64,000 nt of DNA. Origin: Haliea sp. GTDB taxonomy: Bacteria > Pseudomonadota > Gammaproteobacteria > Pseudomonadales > Halieaceae. Shown piece after piece: positions 37,019 to 45,306 of the stretch. Where the stretch lies: positions 152,329 to 216,328 of the forward strand of contig NZNC01000003.1 of NCBI GenBank assembly GCA_002692965.1. The letters run 5' to 3'. Below the pieces are notes generated by a model, which made no database searches, was not told where the DNA came from, and saw only the letters and a list, made by a program, of their open reading frames with translations. Positions within the stretch are counted from its first letter, which is position 1. Each line of letters starts with the position of its first letter. A program made the translations under genes and the position numbers.

Positions 37019-37782
37019 GTGCCCGGCTTGAGCTGATTGCACTCGCAGGCATTCCCCGGGTGGAACCCGGGGATGACCTCGCAGCCCTGATTGCCCGCGC
37101 ACTGGCTGACAACGACCTGGTCCTGCGTGCCGACGACGTGGTCGTGGTGGCGCAGAAAATCGTCTCCAAGGCCGAGAACCGCTATTGCCGCCTGGCCGAG
37201 GTCGAGCCGGGGCCGCGGGCCCTGGACCTGGCGCGCCAGGCGGACAAGGACCCGCGCCTGGTGGAGCTGATCCTGCGCGAGAGCCGCGAGGTGGTGCGGG
37301 TGCGCCCGGGAGTGATTATCGTCGAGCACCGCTGCGGCTATGTGCACGCCAATGCCGGTATCGACCGCTCCAATATCCACACCGATCCGGACGACCCGCG
37401 GGTGCTGCTGCTGCCGCAGGACTGCGATGCCTCCGCGCGCGCCCTGCGCAGCGGTCTCGAGGCGCAGTGCGGCGTGGCGCCCCATGTGCTGATCAACGAC
37501 AGCGCCGGCCGCGCCTGGCGCACCGGCACCGTCGGCCTGGCCCTGGGCTGCGCCGGCTTCGATCCGCTGTTCAACCAGATCGGCGACAGTGACCTGTTCG
37601 GCAATCGCCTCGAGGTCACCGAGCCCGCGGTCGCCGATGAACTGGCGGCGGCGGCCTCGCTGGTCATGGGGCAGGCGGCCGAGGGCCTGCCGGTGGTGCT
37701 GGCCCGGGGCCTGTCCCTGCGGCCCGCGGCGCGGGATGCCAGCGCCCTGCTGCGCCCGCGGCACATGGACATGTTCCGCTGA
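37015..37782 (+). CDS. cofE: Coenzyme F420-0:L-glutamate ligase
   Basis: A 255-residue protein with CofE landmarks: ADDVVVVAQKIVSKAENRYC, LILRESREVVRVRPGVIIVE, HANAGIDRSNI and LINDSAGRAWRTGTVGLALG. It adds gamma-linked glutamates to F420-0 using GTP. It is the standalone archaeal-type enzyme; the nitroreductase-like domain fused in actinobacterial FbiB is missing. The start overlaps npdG and the stop overlaps cofD by one base. Confidence 0.94.
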   Translation: MSARLELIALAGIPRVEPGDDLAALIARALADNDLVLRADDVVVVAQKIVSKAENRYCRLAEVEPGPRALDLARQADKDPRLVELILRESREVVRVRPGVIIVEHRCGYVHANAGIDRSNIHTDPDDPRVLLLPQDCDASARALRSGLEAQCGVAPHVLINDSAGRAWRTGTVGLALGCAGFDPLFNQIGDSDLFGNRLEVTEPAVADELAAAASLVMGQAAEGLPVVLARGLSLRPAARDASALLRPRHMDMFR

Positions 37783-38735
37783 TGGCGACGCCAGCGATTC
37801 TCGCGCTGTCCGGCGGAGTCGGCGGCGCCCGCCTGTGCACCGGCCTGGCGGATGTCCTGCCACCGGAGGCGCTGCACATTGCCTGCAATGTCGCCGACGA
37901 CTTCCGCCACCTGGGGCTGACCATCTGCCCGGACATCGATACCGTGCTTTACAACCTCTCGGGGCGCAACGACCCGGCCCAGGGCTGGGGCCTGGCCGGG
38001 GAGAGCTGGCAGGTGCTGGAAGCCCTCGCCGAGCTGGACGCGCCGACCTGGTTCCGGCTGGGGGATCGCGACCTCGCCACCCACCTGTTTCGCGCCGGGC
38101 GCCTGGCGGACGGGGCCAGCCTGTCCACGGTGACCGCCGAACTGGCCGAACGCCTGGGGATTGGCGCCCGACTCTACCCGGTGACCGAGCAGCCCCTGGC
38201 CACCCGCGTCGACACCGACGATGGGGAACTGCCCTTCCAGGAATACTTCGTGCGTCGCCAGTGCCAGCCGCGGGTGCGGGGTTTCCGCTTCGCCGGGCTG
38301 GAAGCGGCCCGGCTGCAGCCGCAGCTGGCGGCCCTGGCCCGGCCCGGCGCCCTGGATGCGGTGATCATCTGCCCCTCCAACCCCTTTGTCAGCGTGGACC
38401 CCATCCTTTTGGTGGAGGACTTCTGGCAGCGCCTGCGTGACACTGGCGCCCCGGTGGCGGCGATTTCGCCGATCATTGGCGGCCGCGCGGTGAAAGGCCC
38501 GGCGGGCAAGATGCTGGCCGAGCTGAACCTGCCGGTCACCGCCCTGGGTGTCGCGCAGTGGTATGCCACGCGCTACCCGGGCCTGGTGTCCGTGTTTGCG
38601 CTGGACGAGGAGGACGCGGCCCTGGCCGCAGAGGTGGAGAACCTGGGCATGCGTGCGCTGGTGGTACCGACATGGATGCGCAGCCGCGAGGATAAACAGG
38701 TCCTGGCTCGCGCCTGCCTGGACGGCCTGCGCTGA
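37782..38735 (+). CDS. cofD: 2-phospho-L-lactate transferase (CofD/FbiA)
   Basis: A 317-residue protein with the LPPG/Fo-binding motif LSGGVGGARLCTGLADVL, then IACNVADDFRHLGLTICPDI, TVLYNLSGRNDPAQGWG and ICPSNPFVSVDPIL. It joins the lactyl (or pyruvyl) phosphate moiety to Fo, giving (dehydro)F420-0. One-base overlaps on both sides (TGATG) mark tight coupling to cofE and cofC. Confidence 0.95.
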   Translation: MATPAILALSGGVGGARLCTGLADVLPPEALHIACNVADDFRHLGLTICPDIDTVLYNLSGRNDPAQGWGLAGESWQVLEALAELDAPTWFRLGDRDLATHLFRAGRLADGASLSTVTAELAERLGIGARLYPVTEQPLATRVDTDDGELPFQEYFVRRQCQPRVRGFRFAGLEAARLQPQLAALARPGALDAVIICPSNPFVSVDPILLVEDFWQRLRDTGAPVAAISPIIGGRAVKGPAGKMLAELNLPVTALGVAQWYATRYPGLVSVFALDEEDAALAAEVENLGMRALVVPTWMRSREDKQVLARACLDGLR

Positions 38736-39445
38736 TGGCCGCCCGCGTGCACGCCCTGGTGCCCCTGAAGGATCTGGAGGCGGCCAAGACCCGCCTCGCG
38801 GATCTGTTGTCGCGGGACCAGCGGCGGGCGCTGGTGCGCGCCATGGCGGCCGATGTGCTGGCGGTGCTGGTGGCACATCCCGCGGTGGCGACCGTGACTG
38901 TGCTCTCGGACGCCCCCGAGGTGGCCGCGCTGGCGCGGGAGGCGGGTGCCCGCCACTGGTCCGAGGCGGCGCTGCTGGCGGGCTCTGGCTGCGATGGCGA
39001 TGGCCTGCGGCCGGCGGACCCCCTCAACCGGGTCCTGCAGGCGGCCGCGGAGCGCGTGGCGGCGACGGCCGAGCCGGGGGCGCTGACCCTGGTGCTGCAC
39101 GCCGACCTGCCCTGCCTGGGGGCGGCGGACATCGATGCCGCCCTCGCGGCCCGGGAAACGAGCGGCGGTGTGGTGCTCGGCTGCGACGCCGCCGGGACCG
39201 GCAGCAACCTGCTGCTCTGCGCCGCCGCCGCGCCGCCGGTATTCCAGTTTGGACCAGGCAGCGCCGAGGCCCATCGCCGCGGGGCGGAAACCCATAAAAA
39301 CCCGTTCCGGTGCTTGCACTTGCCGGGGGTGGCCAGCGATATTGACACCCCGCAGGACCTGCAGCAGCTCGACCGGCAGGCCCCCGGGCCGCGGACGGCA
39401 GCCTGGCTGCACGGCTGGCACCACGAGGACACGAGGAGCGCATGA
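38735..39445 (+). CDS. cofC: 2-phospholactate/PEP guanylyltransferase (CofC)
   Basis: A 236-residue nucleotidyltransferase. It has ALVPLKDLEAAKTRLADLLS (GTP loop), NRVLQAAAERV, LHADLPCL with metal Asp, FGPGSAEAHRRGA and SDIDTPQDL. It activates phospholactate or phosphoenolpyruvate for CofD. It is standalone as in archaea. The C-terminal about 25 residues are extra. The stop overlaps the fbiC start. Confidence 0.94.
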   Translation: MAARVHALVPLKDLEAAKTRLADLLSRDQRRALVRAMAADVLAVLVAHPAVATVTVLSDAPEVAALAREAGARHWSEAALLAGSGCDGDGLRPADPLNRVLQAAAERVAATAEPGALTLVLHADLPCLGAADIDAALAARETSGGVVLGCDAAGTGSNLLLCAAAAPPVFQFGPGSAEAHRRGAETHKNPFRCLHLPGVASDIDTPQDLQQLDRQAPGPRTAAWLHGWHHEDTRSA

Positions 39446-41946
39446 ATAACTGGCAGCAATTCTGGCAGCAGTGCCTGGACGGACATCTTCCCGCGCGGGA
39501 ACAGGCCCTGGCCCTGGCCGAGTGCCACGACAGCGCCGGCCTGCTGGCCGTGGCCGCTCAGCTGCGCGACCGCGGCCACGGCAACCTGGTGACCTACTCG
39601 CGCAAGGTGTTCATTCCCCTGACGCGCCTGTGTCGCGACGTCTGTCACTACTGCACCTTTGCCACCACGCCGAAAAAGGTCGAGTCGCCCTACCTGAGCG
39701 TGGACGAGGTGCTTGAGCTGTGCCGGCAGGGCGCCGCCATGGGCTGCCAGGAGGCCCTGCTGACCCTGGGCGAGAAGCCCGAACTGCGCTATCGCGCGGC
39801 GCGCGAGGCCCTGGCGGAGATGGGCTTTGCCACGACACTGGAATACGTGGCCCACGTGGCGCAGCGGATCCTGGAAGAAACCGGGCTGCTGCCGCACATC
39901 AACGCCGGCTGCATGAGCGACGAGGAAATCGCCTTCCTGCGCCCGGTCAGCGCCTCCATGGGCATCATGCTGGAATCCGCCGCCGAGCGCCTGTGCGAAA
40001 AGGGCATGCCGCACTACGGTTCCCCGGACAAGGTGCCCGCGGTGCGCCTCGAGACCCTGGAGCGCGCCGGCGCGGCGAAGGTGCCCTTTACCACGGGCAT
40101 CCTGATCGGCATCGGCGAGACCCGGCGCGAGCGCATCGAGTCCCTGCTGGCCCTGCGTGAGGTGCACCAGCGCCACGGGCACCTGCAGGAAATCATCGTG
40201 CAGAATTTCCGCGCCAAGCCCGGCACGCTGATGGCCGGCGCCCCGGAGCCGGACCTGGACGAGCTGCTGTGGACCCTGGCGGTGGCGCGCATCCTGTTCG
40301 GCGCCGAGATGAGTCTGCAGGCGCCGCCCAACCTGAGCCCCGGCGTGCTGCCGCAGCTGCTCGGCGCGGGGATCAACGACTGGGGCGGCGTCTCCCCGCT
40401 GACCCCCGACCACGTCAACCCGGAAGCGCCCTGGCCCCACCTGGACCAGCTGGCCCGGGAGACCGCCAGCGCCGGCAAGTTCCTGGAGCAGCGGCTGACC
40501 ATCTATCCGGCCTATGCCCTGCAGGCCGACACCTGGCTCGACCCGGCCCTGCGCGCCGCGGTCATGCGCCAGCAGGATGCCCAGGGTTTTGCCCGTCGCG
40601 ACGACTGGGTCCCCGGCGAGGAGAAGCCGGTGCCGCCGGTGGAGGCCGAGTTGCTGGCGCAGCCGGTGAATGCCTTCGCCGTGGCCGCCGACCTGCGCGC
40701 CATCGTCGAGCGCTGCGAGCGCGCCGAGGCCCTGGACGAGGCCGACGTGACCCGCCTGTTCAGCGCCCGCGGGCCGGAGTTCCGCTACCTGGTGGACGCC
40801 GCCGACCGGCTGCGCCGTCAGCGCTGTGGCGACAGTGTCAGCTACGTGATCAATCGCAACATCAACTACACCAACGTCTGCTATTTCAAGTGCCAGTTCT
40901 GCGCCTTCTCCAAGGGCAAGCACAACGAGGCACTGCGCGGGCGCCCCTACGACATCAGCGCCACCGAGATCGCCCGGCGCTGCCGCGAGGCCTGGGCCCG
41001 GGGCGCCACCGAAGTCTGCATGCAGGGGGGCATCCACCCCGACTACACCGGGCAGACCTACCTGGATATCCTCGCCACCGTGCGCGCGGCGACCCCGGGC
41101 ATGCACATCCACGCCTTCTCGCCGCTGGAAGTGTGGCAGGGAGCGGCTACCCTGGGGGTATCTCTGGAGGACTTCCTGCGCCAGCTCAAGGCCGCCGGCC
41201 TGGACACCCTGCCGGGCACCGCCGCCGAAGTCCTCGATGACGAGGTGCGCGCGGTCCTCTGCCCGGACAAGCTGAACACCGCCGAGTGGCTGGAGGTGAT
41301 GGAGACCGCCCACCGGGTCGGCTTCCGCACCACCGCCACCATCATGTACGGGCACATCGAGGCGCCGCGGCACTGGGCCCGCCACCTGCTGGCGATCCGC
41401 GAGCTGCAGGCGCGCAGCGGCGGCTTCACCGAGCTGGTGCCGCTGCCCTTCGTGCACATGGAGGCACCGATGTTCCTGCGCGGCCGCGCCCGCCGCGGCC
41501 CGACCTTCCGCGAGGCGGTGCTGATGCACGCGGTCTCGCGCCTGGTGATGCACGGCCACATCGACAACATCCAGACCAGCTGGGTGAAGATGGGCGCCGC
41601 CGGTGTCGATGTCTGCTTGAATGCCGGTGCCAACGATCTCGGCGGCACGCTGATGAACGAGAGCATCACCCGCGCCGCAGGCGCCGCCCACGGCCAGGAG
41701 TGGGCGCCGGCGGTGATGGAGCAGCGCATATCTGCCCTGGGGCGGAGGCCGCGCCTGCGCACCACCCTCTACGGCGATGCCCCGGCTGAGCGCCGCAGCG
41801 CGGCGGACAGCGGCGTCGAGCTGCTGGCGATCGAGAACCAGGACGCCGGCAAGCGCGCCCGGGACAAGCGCCTGCTGCTGGCCAGCGAGCTGCCGCGAGC
41901 GGTCGTCCCGGCGGAACAGGTGGTCCTGCTGGCGGCCTGCAACTGA
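39442..41946 (+). CDS. fbiC: Fo synthase, fused CofG-CofH (FbiC)
   Basis: An 834-residue fusion of two radical-SAM domains. The CofG half has CRDVCHYC (Cys 64, 68, 71) and the CofH half has CYFKCQFC (Cys 480, 484, 487). Other landmarks are TLGEKPE, NAGCMSDEEI, SLQAPPNLSP, MQGGIHPDYTG and NAGANDLGGTLMNES. It couples tyrosine with the 5-amino-6-ribitylaminouracil flavin precursor to make the deazaflavin Fo. The fused form is typical of actinobacteria; archaea have two genes. The stop is 3 bases before ung. Confidence 0.95.
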   Translation: MNNWQQFWQQCLDGHLPAREQALALAECHDSAGLLAVAAQLRDRGHGNLVTYSRKVFIPLTRLCRDVCHYCTFATTPKKVESPYLSVDEVLELCRQGAAMGCQEALLTLGEKPELRYRAAREALAEMGFATTLEYVAHVAQRILEETGLLPHINAGCMSDEEIAFLRPVSASMGIMLESAAERLCEKGMPHYGSPDKVPAVRLETLERAGAAKVPFTTGILIGIGETRRERIESLLALREVHQRHGHLQEIIVQNFRAKPGTLMAGAPEPDLDELLWTLAVARILFGAEMSLQAPPNLSPGVLPQLLGAGINDWGGVSPLTPDHVNPEAPWPHLDQLARETASAGKFLEQRLTIYPAYALQADTWLDPALRAAVMRQQDAQGFARRDDWVPGEEKPVPPVEAELLAQPVNAFAVAADLRAIVERCERAEALDEADVTRLFSARGPEFRYLVDAADRLRRQRCGDSVSYVINRNINYTNVCYFKCQFCAFSKGKHNEALRGRPYDISATEIARRCREAWARGATEVCMQGGIHPDYTGQTYLDILATVRAATPGMHIHAFSPLEVWQGAATLGVSLEDFLRQLKAAGLDTLPGTAAEVLDDEVRAVLCPDKLNTAEWLEVMETAHRVGFRTTATIMYGHIEAPRHWARHLLAIRELQARSGGFTELVPLPFVHMEAPMFLRGRARRGPTFREAVLMHAVSRLVMHGHIDNIQTSWVKMGAAGVDVCLNAGANDLGGTLMNESITRAAGAAHGQEWAPAVMEQRISALGRRPRLRTTLYGDAPAERRSAADSGVELLAIENQDAGKRARDKRLLLASELPRAVVPAEQVVLLAACN

Positions 41947-41949
41947 ACC

Positions 41950-42636
41950 ATGGCGGGCGCGATACAACTGGAAGCCAGCTGGCTGGCGGCACTGGAGAGC
42001 GAATTCCAGCAGCCCTACATGCAGCAACTCAGGCACTTCCTGCAGGCGCAGAAAGACCAGGGCGCGACGGTCTTCCCGCGGGGCGGGGAGATCTTCAATG
42101 CCTTCGCGCACACCCCCCTGGACCGGGTCAAGGTGGTGATCCTGGGCCAGGATCCCTACCACGGCCCCGGCCAGGCCCACGGCCTGTGCTTCTCGGTGCG
42201 CCCGGGGGTGGCGATCCCGCCCTCACTGCGGAATATCTACAAGGAGATTGAACGCGACCTCGGCATCCCCCCGCCCGACCACGGCAACCTGGCCCACTGG
42301 GCGGACCAGGGCGTCCTGCTGCTGAACAGCGTGCTCACTGTGAACGCCGGCCAGGCGGGCTCCCACCAGGGCAAGGGCTGGGAGACCTTCACCGATCGTG
42401 TGGTGGAAGTGGTCAATCGCGAGCGCGAGGGCGTGGTTTTCCTGCTCTGGGGCAGCTACGCCCAGCGCAAGGGCGCGGTGATCGACCGCGAGCGCCACTG
42501 CGTGCTGACCGCGCCGCACCCATCTCCCCTCAGCGCCCACCGGGGCTTCCTCGGCTGCGGCCATTTCAGCGCCGCCAATGCCTGGCTGGCACAGCGCGGG
42601 CAAACGCCCATCGACTGGTCCCTGCCGGCGCTTTAG
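41950..42636 (+). CDS. ung: Uracil-DNA glycosylase
   Basis: A 228-residue family-1 UDG with the catalytic loop [18 protein letters not shown] (Asp/His), [17 protein letters not shown] and [17 protein letters not shown]. It removes uracil from DNA. It is at the end of the F420 operon with only 3 bases spacing, though functionally unrelated. It overlaps the convergent EthD-like gene end by 4 bases. Confidence 0.96.
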   Translation: MAGAIQLEASWLAALESEFQQPYMQQLRHFLQAQKDQGATVFPRGGEIFNAFAHTPLDRVKVVILGQDPYHGPGQAHGLCFSVRPGVAIPPSLRNIYKEIERDLGIPPPDHGNLAHWADQGVLLLNSVLTVNAGQAGSHQGKGWETFTDRVVEVVNREREGVVFLLWGSYAQRKGAVIDRERHCVLTAPHPSPLSAHRGFLGCGHFSAANAWLAQRGQTPIDWSLPAL

Positions 42637-43319
42637 GCGAAGCGGTACTCGCTCATCGGGCCGGTGACCATGTTGTGCACGTCACAGAAGCCCGGCAGCT
42701 CCGCATACATCTGCTCGACCACCGCCGGGTCGCCGAAGTAGCGCGCCGGGTCGGTAAAGTCCCGCAGTTCGCGGAAGTGCTCCAGCACCAGGGCACGGTA
42801 GCCCGTGTCCGCGCCGCAGAGCTGGCGCGCCACCGCGTTGCGCTCGTAGGACCAGCGCAGCGGGTGCAAGTCGAAGGACAGCCGCGAATGCTCCATCTGC
42901 CAGTTGTGGTAGAAGCTCGCTTCGTCCAGGCCTTTGGGCTTGCCGTGGGCGGTGAACTGGCTCACCCCGGGGCGGCGCTCGCCCTCGCCCCAGTCCTGCG
43001 CAAAGGTCTGGGGCAGGGACTCGGTGACCAGGTAGCCGGTCACACCCGGCGCCAGGCTGACCAGGTGCGCCTCGATCGGCCCGCGGCTGTCCAGGCACTC
43101 GAGCCAGAACGCCACCACCGCCCCCAGTGACCCCCAGGGGCCGGCGATGCGGTCGGGGGCGGTATCCTGCACCTCGGCATCCAGGTCGGCGATATTCAGG
43201 GTGATCTGCCGGGCACCATGGGCGCGCAGCAGGGGCACCGTCTCTGCCAGCAGCTGTTCGCGCAGGCCCTGCGTGTCGGCGTCGGGCTCCCGGCCCAGCA
43301 GATAGACGAGTTTTTCCAT
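42633..43319 (-). CDS. EthD-domain-like protein
   Basis: A 228-residue cytosolic protein. Two halves each start with a beta strand of ferredoxin-like type ([33 protein letters not shown]), and the segment [19 protein letters not shown] has the His pattern of EthD/dabb proteins. EthD-type proteins are small partners or cyclases in degradative pathways; activity here is unknown. It could be regulated with F420 functions by neighbourhood only. Confidence 0.6.
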   Translation of the reverse strand: MEKLVYLLGREPDADTQGLREQLLAETVPLLRAHGARQITLNIADLDAEVQDTAPDRIAGPWGSLGAVVAFWLECLDSRGPIEAHLVSLAPGVTGYLVTESLPQTFAQDWGEGERRPGVSQFTAHGKPKGLDEASFYHNWQMEHSRLSFDLHPLRWSYERNAVARQLCGADTGYRALVLEHFRELRDFTDPARYFGDPAVVEQMYAELPGFCDVHNMVTGPMSEYRFA

Positions 43320-43376
43320 GGCGGCTTCCTGTCAGTCGTCGGGCGATGGCGGATGGCTGACGGGCACAGGGTCCGG

Positions 43377-44357
43377 TCAGCCGAAGGGCACGGGGTAGGG
43401 CAGTTCCACCAGGCTCAGGCTTTGTTCGTCGCCCGGGGCCAGGCGCAGGCCCTCGCTGGCGGCGCTGTCCGTGGTGGTGACCAGGGCCAGTACCTGGCCG
43501 TCAGGGTCGCTGGCCGCGTTGACCACCTGCCCGGCGGGGCTGTCCTTGCCGGCCAGGTAGAGACTGTCGCCATCTGCTGGCGCGCTGCCGGCGGGGGCCT
43601 GCATCAACAGCAGCCGGCGCTTGGCCTTGCCCTTGTAGTGCATGCGGGCGATCACTTCCTGGCCGGGGTAGCAGCCCTTGCGAAAGTTGATGTGGCCGGT
43701 GAGGTCGTAGTTGAGCTGCTGGGGCAGCAATTCCCCGCGGGTGGCAGCGGTGATCCGGGCGACGCCCCGGCGCAGGCCGGCCAGCTCCCAGGCACTTTCG
43801 CTGTCGTCGGCGGGCAGGGCCTCGCGCAGGGTGGTCGCCAGGTCTGACCGGGCCGTGGCGTCCAGCCAGAGCTCGAAAGCCTCGCCCGCCTCGTCGAGCT
43901 GCACCACCGTGGCGCCGGCGTCGCCGCGCCAGCCCAGCAGGCCTTCGGGCAGGCTGTCGAACAGCGCTTCCAGGGCCGCCCGGGCCCCGGGCCCCTGTAC
44001 ACCCAGCAGCTGTAGCTGCTCCGCGGCGGGTTCCAGGGTCACCTTGGAAAACAGGGCGAAGCGGCCGAGTGCTTCCAGGGTGCTCTCGAGGATGCTGCGC
44101 CGCAGGCGCAGGCGGTAGTGCTCCGGCCCCAGGCAGAGGATCAGCACATCCGCCAGCACCCGGCCCTGGGGGTTGCAGAAGGTGCCACGGGTGGCCTGGT
44201 CCGCGGCGAGCTGCTTGAGGTCGCAACTGGCCTGGTTGTGCAGAAAGGTGAGGGCGTCGCGCCCGGTGACCTCGATGACTGCCTCGCGACGGAGTTCGGC
44301 GAGGGTGCTTGTGGCCCCGGGGGCGGTGTTGGAAGCGGCTGCGCTGCGATCTGACAC
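43377..44357 (-). CDS. ygfZ: tRNA-modifying/Fe-S repair protein YgfZ
   Basis: About 326 residues with the folate-binding YgfZ signature RKGCYPGQEVIARMHYKGK. The N-terminal aminomethyltransferase-like fold includes VTGRDALTFLHNQASCDL and TFCNPQGRVLADVLI. It supports Fe-S enzymes such as MiaB. I start at GTG 44357 behind AGGAG; the open frame continues to 44552 through the sdhE promoter and start and is not coding there. It is divergent from sdhE, the classic gammaproteobacterial pairing. Confidence 0.93.
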   Translation of the reverse strand: MSDRSAAASNTAPGATSTLAELRREAVIEVTGRDALTFLHNQASCDLKQLAADQATRGTFCNPQGRVLADVLILCLGPEHYRLRLRRSILESTLEALGRFALFSKVTLEPAAEQLQLLGVQGPGARAALEALFDSLPEGLLGWRGDAGATVVQLDEAGEAFELWLDATARSDLATTLREALPADDSESAWELAGLRRGVARITAATRGELLPQQLNYDLTGHINFRKGCYPGQEVIARMHYKGKAKRRLLLMQAPAGSAPADGDSLYLAGKDSPAGQVVNAASDPDGQVLALVTTTDSAASEGLRLAPGDEQSLSLVELPYPVPFG

Positions 44358-44463
44358 GGTGCTGTCGACTCCTGCAAAGGTCTGCGATGGGCGTGGCCAC
44401 ATGTGGCCACGCAAGCCGGTATAATACCGCTTTTGATCTTCCCTTGCCGGGACGGGAGCTGTA

Positions 44464-44724
44464 ATGCTGGACACCGATGAACTCAATCGCATGCGCTGGG
44501 CCAGCCGGCGCGGCATGCTCGAACTGGACCTGGTGCTGGAGCCCTTCGTCAACCAGTGCTATGCCGAGCTCGAGGCCGCCGATCGGGCGCGATTCCAGCA
44601 ACTGATGCTGTGCCAGGATCAGGAGCTGTTCGCCTGGTTCCTGCGCCGGGAAAGCCCGGAGGATCCGGAGATTGCCAGCATCGTCGACCGCATTCTGCGC
44701 TTTACGCGTCCTGACCTGGATTGA
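44464..44724 (+). CDS. sdhE: FAD assembly factor SdhE
   Basis: An 86-residue protein with the family motif RRGMLELDLVLEPFV (RGxxE) and LLxxxDxELxxWF-like LCQDQELFAWFLRRE. It promotes covalent flavinylation of SdhA/FrdA. It is preceded by GACGGGAG as RBS and by TATAAT at 44419-44424. It overlaps the following membrane-protein gene. Confidence 0.95.
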   Translation: MLDTDELNRMRWASRRGMLELDLVLEPFVNQCYAELEAADRARFQQLMLCQDQELFAWFLRRESPEDPEIASIVDRILRFTRPDLD

Positions 44725-45109
44725 CCCCCGGCCGCGCCTGGCCTGGTGCGGCCTCTGCCTGTTGTTGCTGCTTGCCCTGCTGGAAATTGCCCAGCGGGGC
44801 TATGTCACCGCCTCCCTACTCGGTTTTGCCGCCGGGTTACCGCTGGCCTGGCTGGGCCTGCCCGCGGTGCCGGCGCAGCAGCGCCTGGCGCTGGGCGAGG
44901 CTGACCTGCGCTGGTGGCCGGCGCAGGATCGAGAAGCGATTGACCTGCACCCGCTCCCCGGCTGCCTGCTGCTGCCCGGTTTGGTGGTCCTGCGCGCGGT
45001 GTCAGCCGCGGGTGGCGCCGTCCAGATTCTGTGGGTCTGGCGCCAGGATGTGGATCGCGCCGGCTTCCGGCATTTGCGGCGCTGGTTGATCGCCGCGGAC
45101 CTGTGCTGA
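44672..45109 (+). CDS. YgfX-like small membrane protein
   Basis: Up to 145 residues with two adjacent hydrophobic helices (GLCLLLLLALLEIA, YVTASLLGFAAGLPLAWLGL), then a soluble domain ending FRHLRRWLIAADLC. In E. coli the gene after sdhE (ygfY) is ygfX/cptA, a two-helix protein with RLRRxL near its end; synteny and form agree. The start is unsure: TTG 44672 or CTG 44708, both inside sdhE. No separate promoter is seen. Confidence 0.65.
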   Translation: MPASSTAFCALRVLTWIDPRPRLAWCGLCLLLLLALLEIAQRGYVTASLLGFAAGLPLAWLGLPAVPAQQRLALGEADLRWWPAQDREAIDLHPLPGCLLLPGLVVLRAVSAAGGAVQILWVWRQDVDRAGFRHLRRWLIAADLC

Positions 45110-45178
45110 GCAGATAGCTCGCATCGCGCGGCGGGCCCTAGCAGCCGGCGCCTCCCTGCAGGCACGCGCGCTCTCTTC

Positions 45179-45184
45179 TATACT
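45179..45184 (+). promoter_or_regulatory. Possible -10 element for the epimerase-VKOR gene
   Basis: TATACT lies about 120 bases before the start. No good -35 is seen at the right distance. The remainder of 45110-45306 holds nothing recognisable. Confidence 0.3.
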
Positions 45185-45306
45185 GACTGACCAGCAAGCG
45201 ACAACACGACGCAACCCTGTCCGCCCCGGGACAGACGCGACGCGTTGCACTCTCTGCCGGGCGGCACCCAGGGTTGGTGAACACACTTCAACCAGGGAGC
45301 TGGAGC

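Noticed and set aside
44358..44552. N-terminal extension of YgfZ to 391 codons
   Set aside because: The extension covers the sdhE promoter and start on the other strand and is Arg/Ser-rich. GTG 44357 with AGGAG gives the normal YgfZ length.
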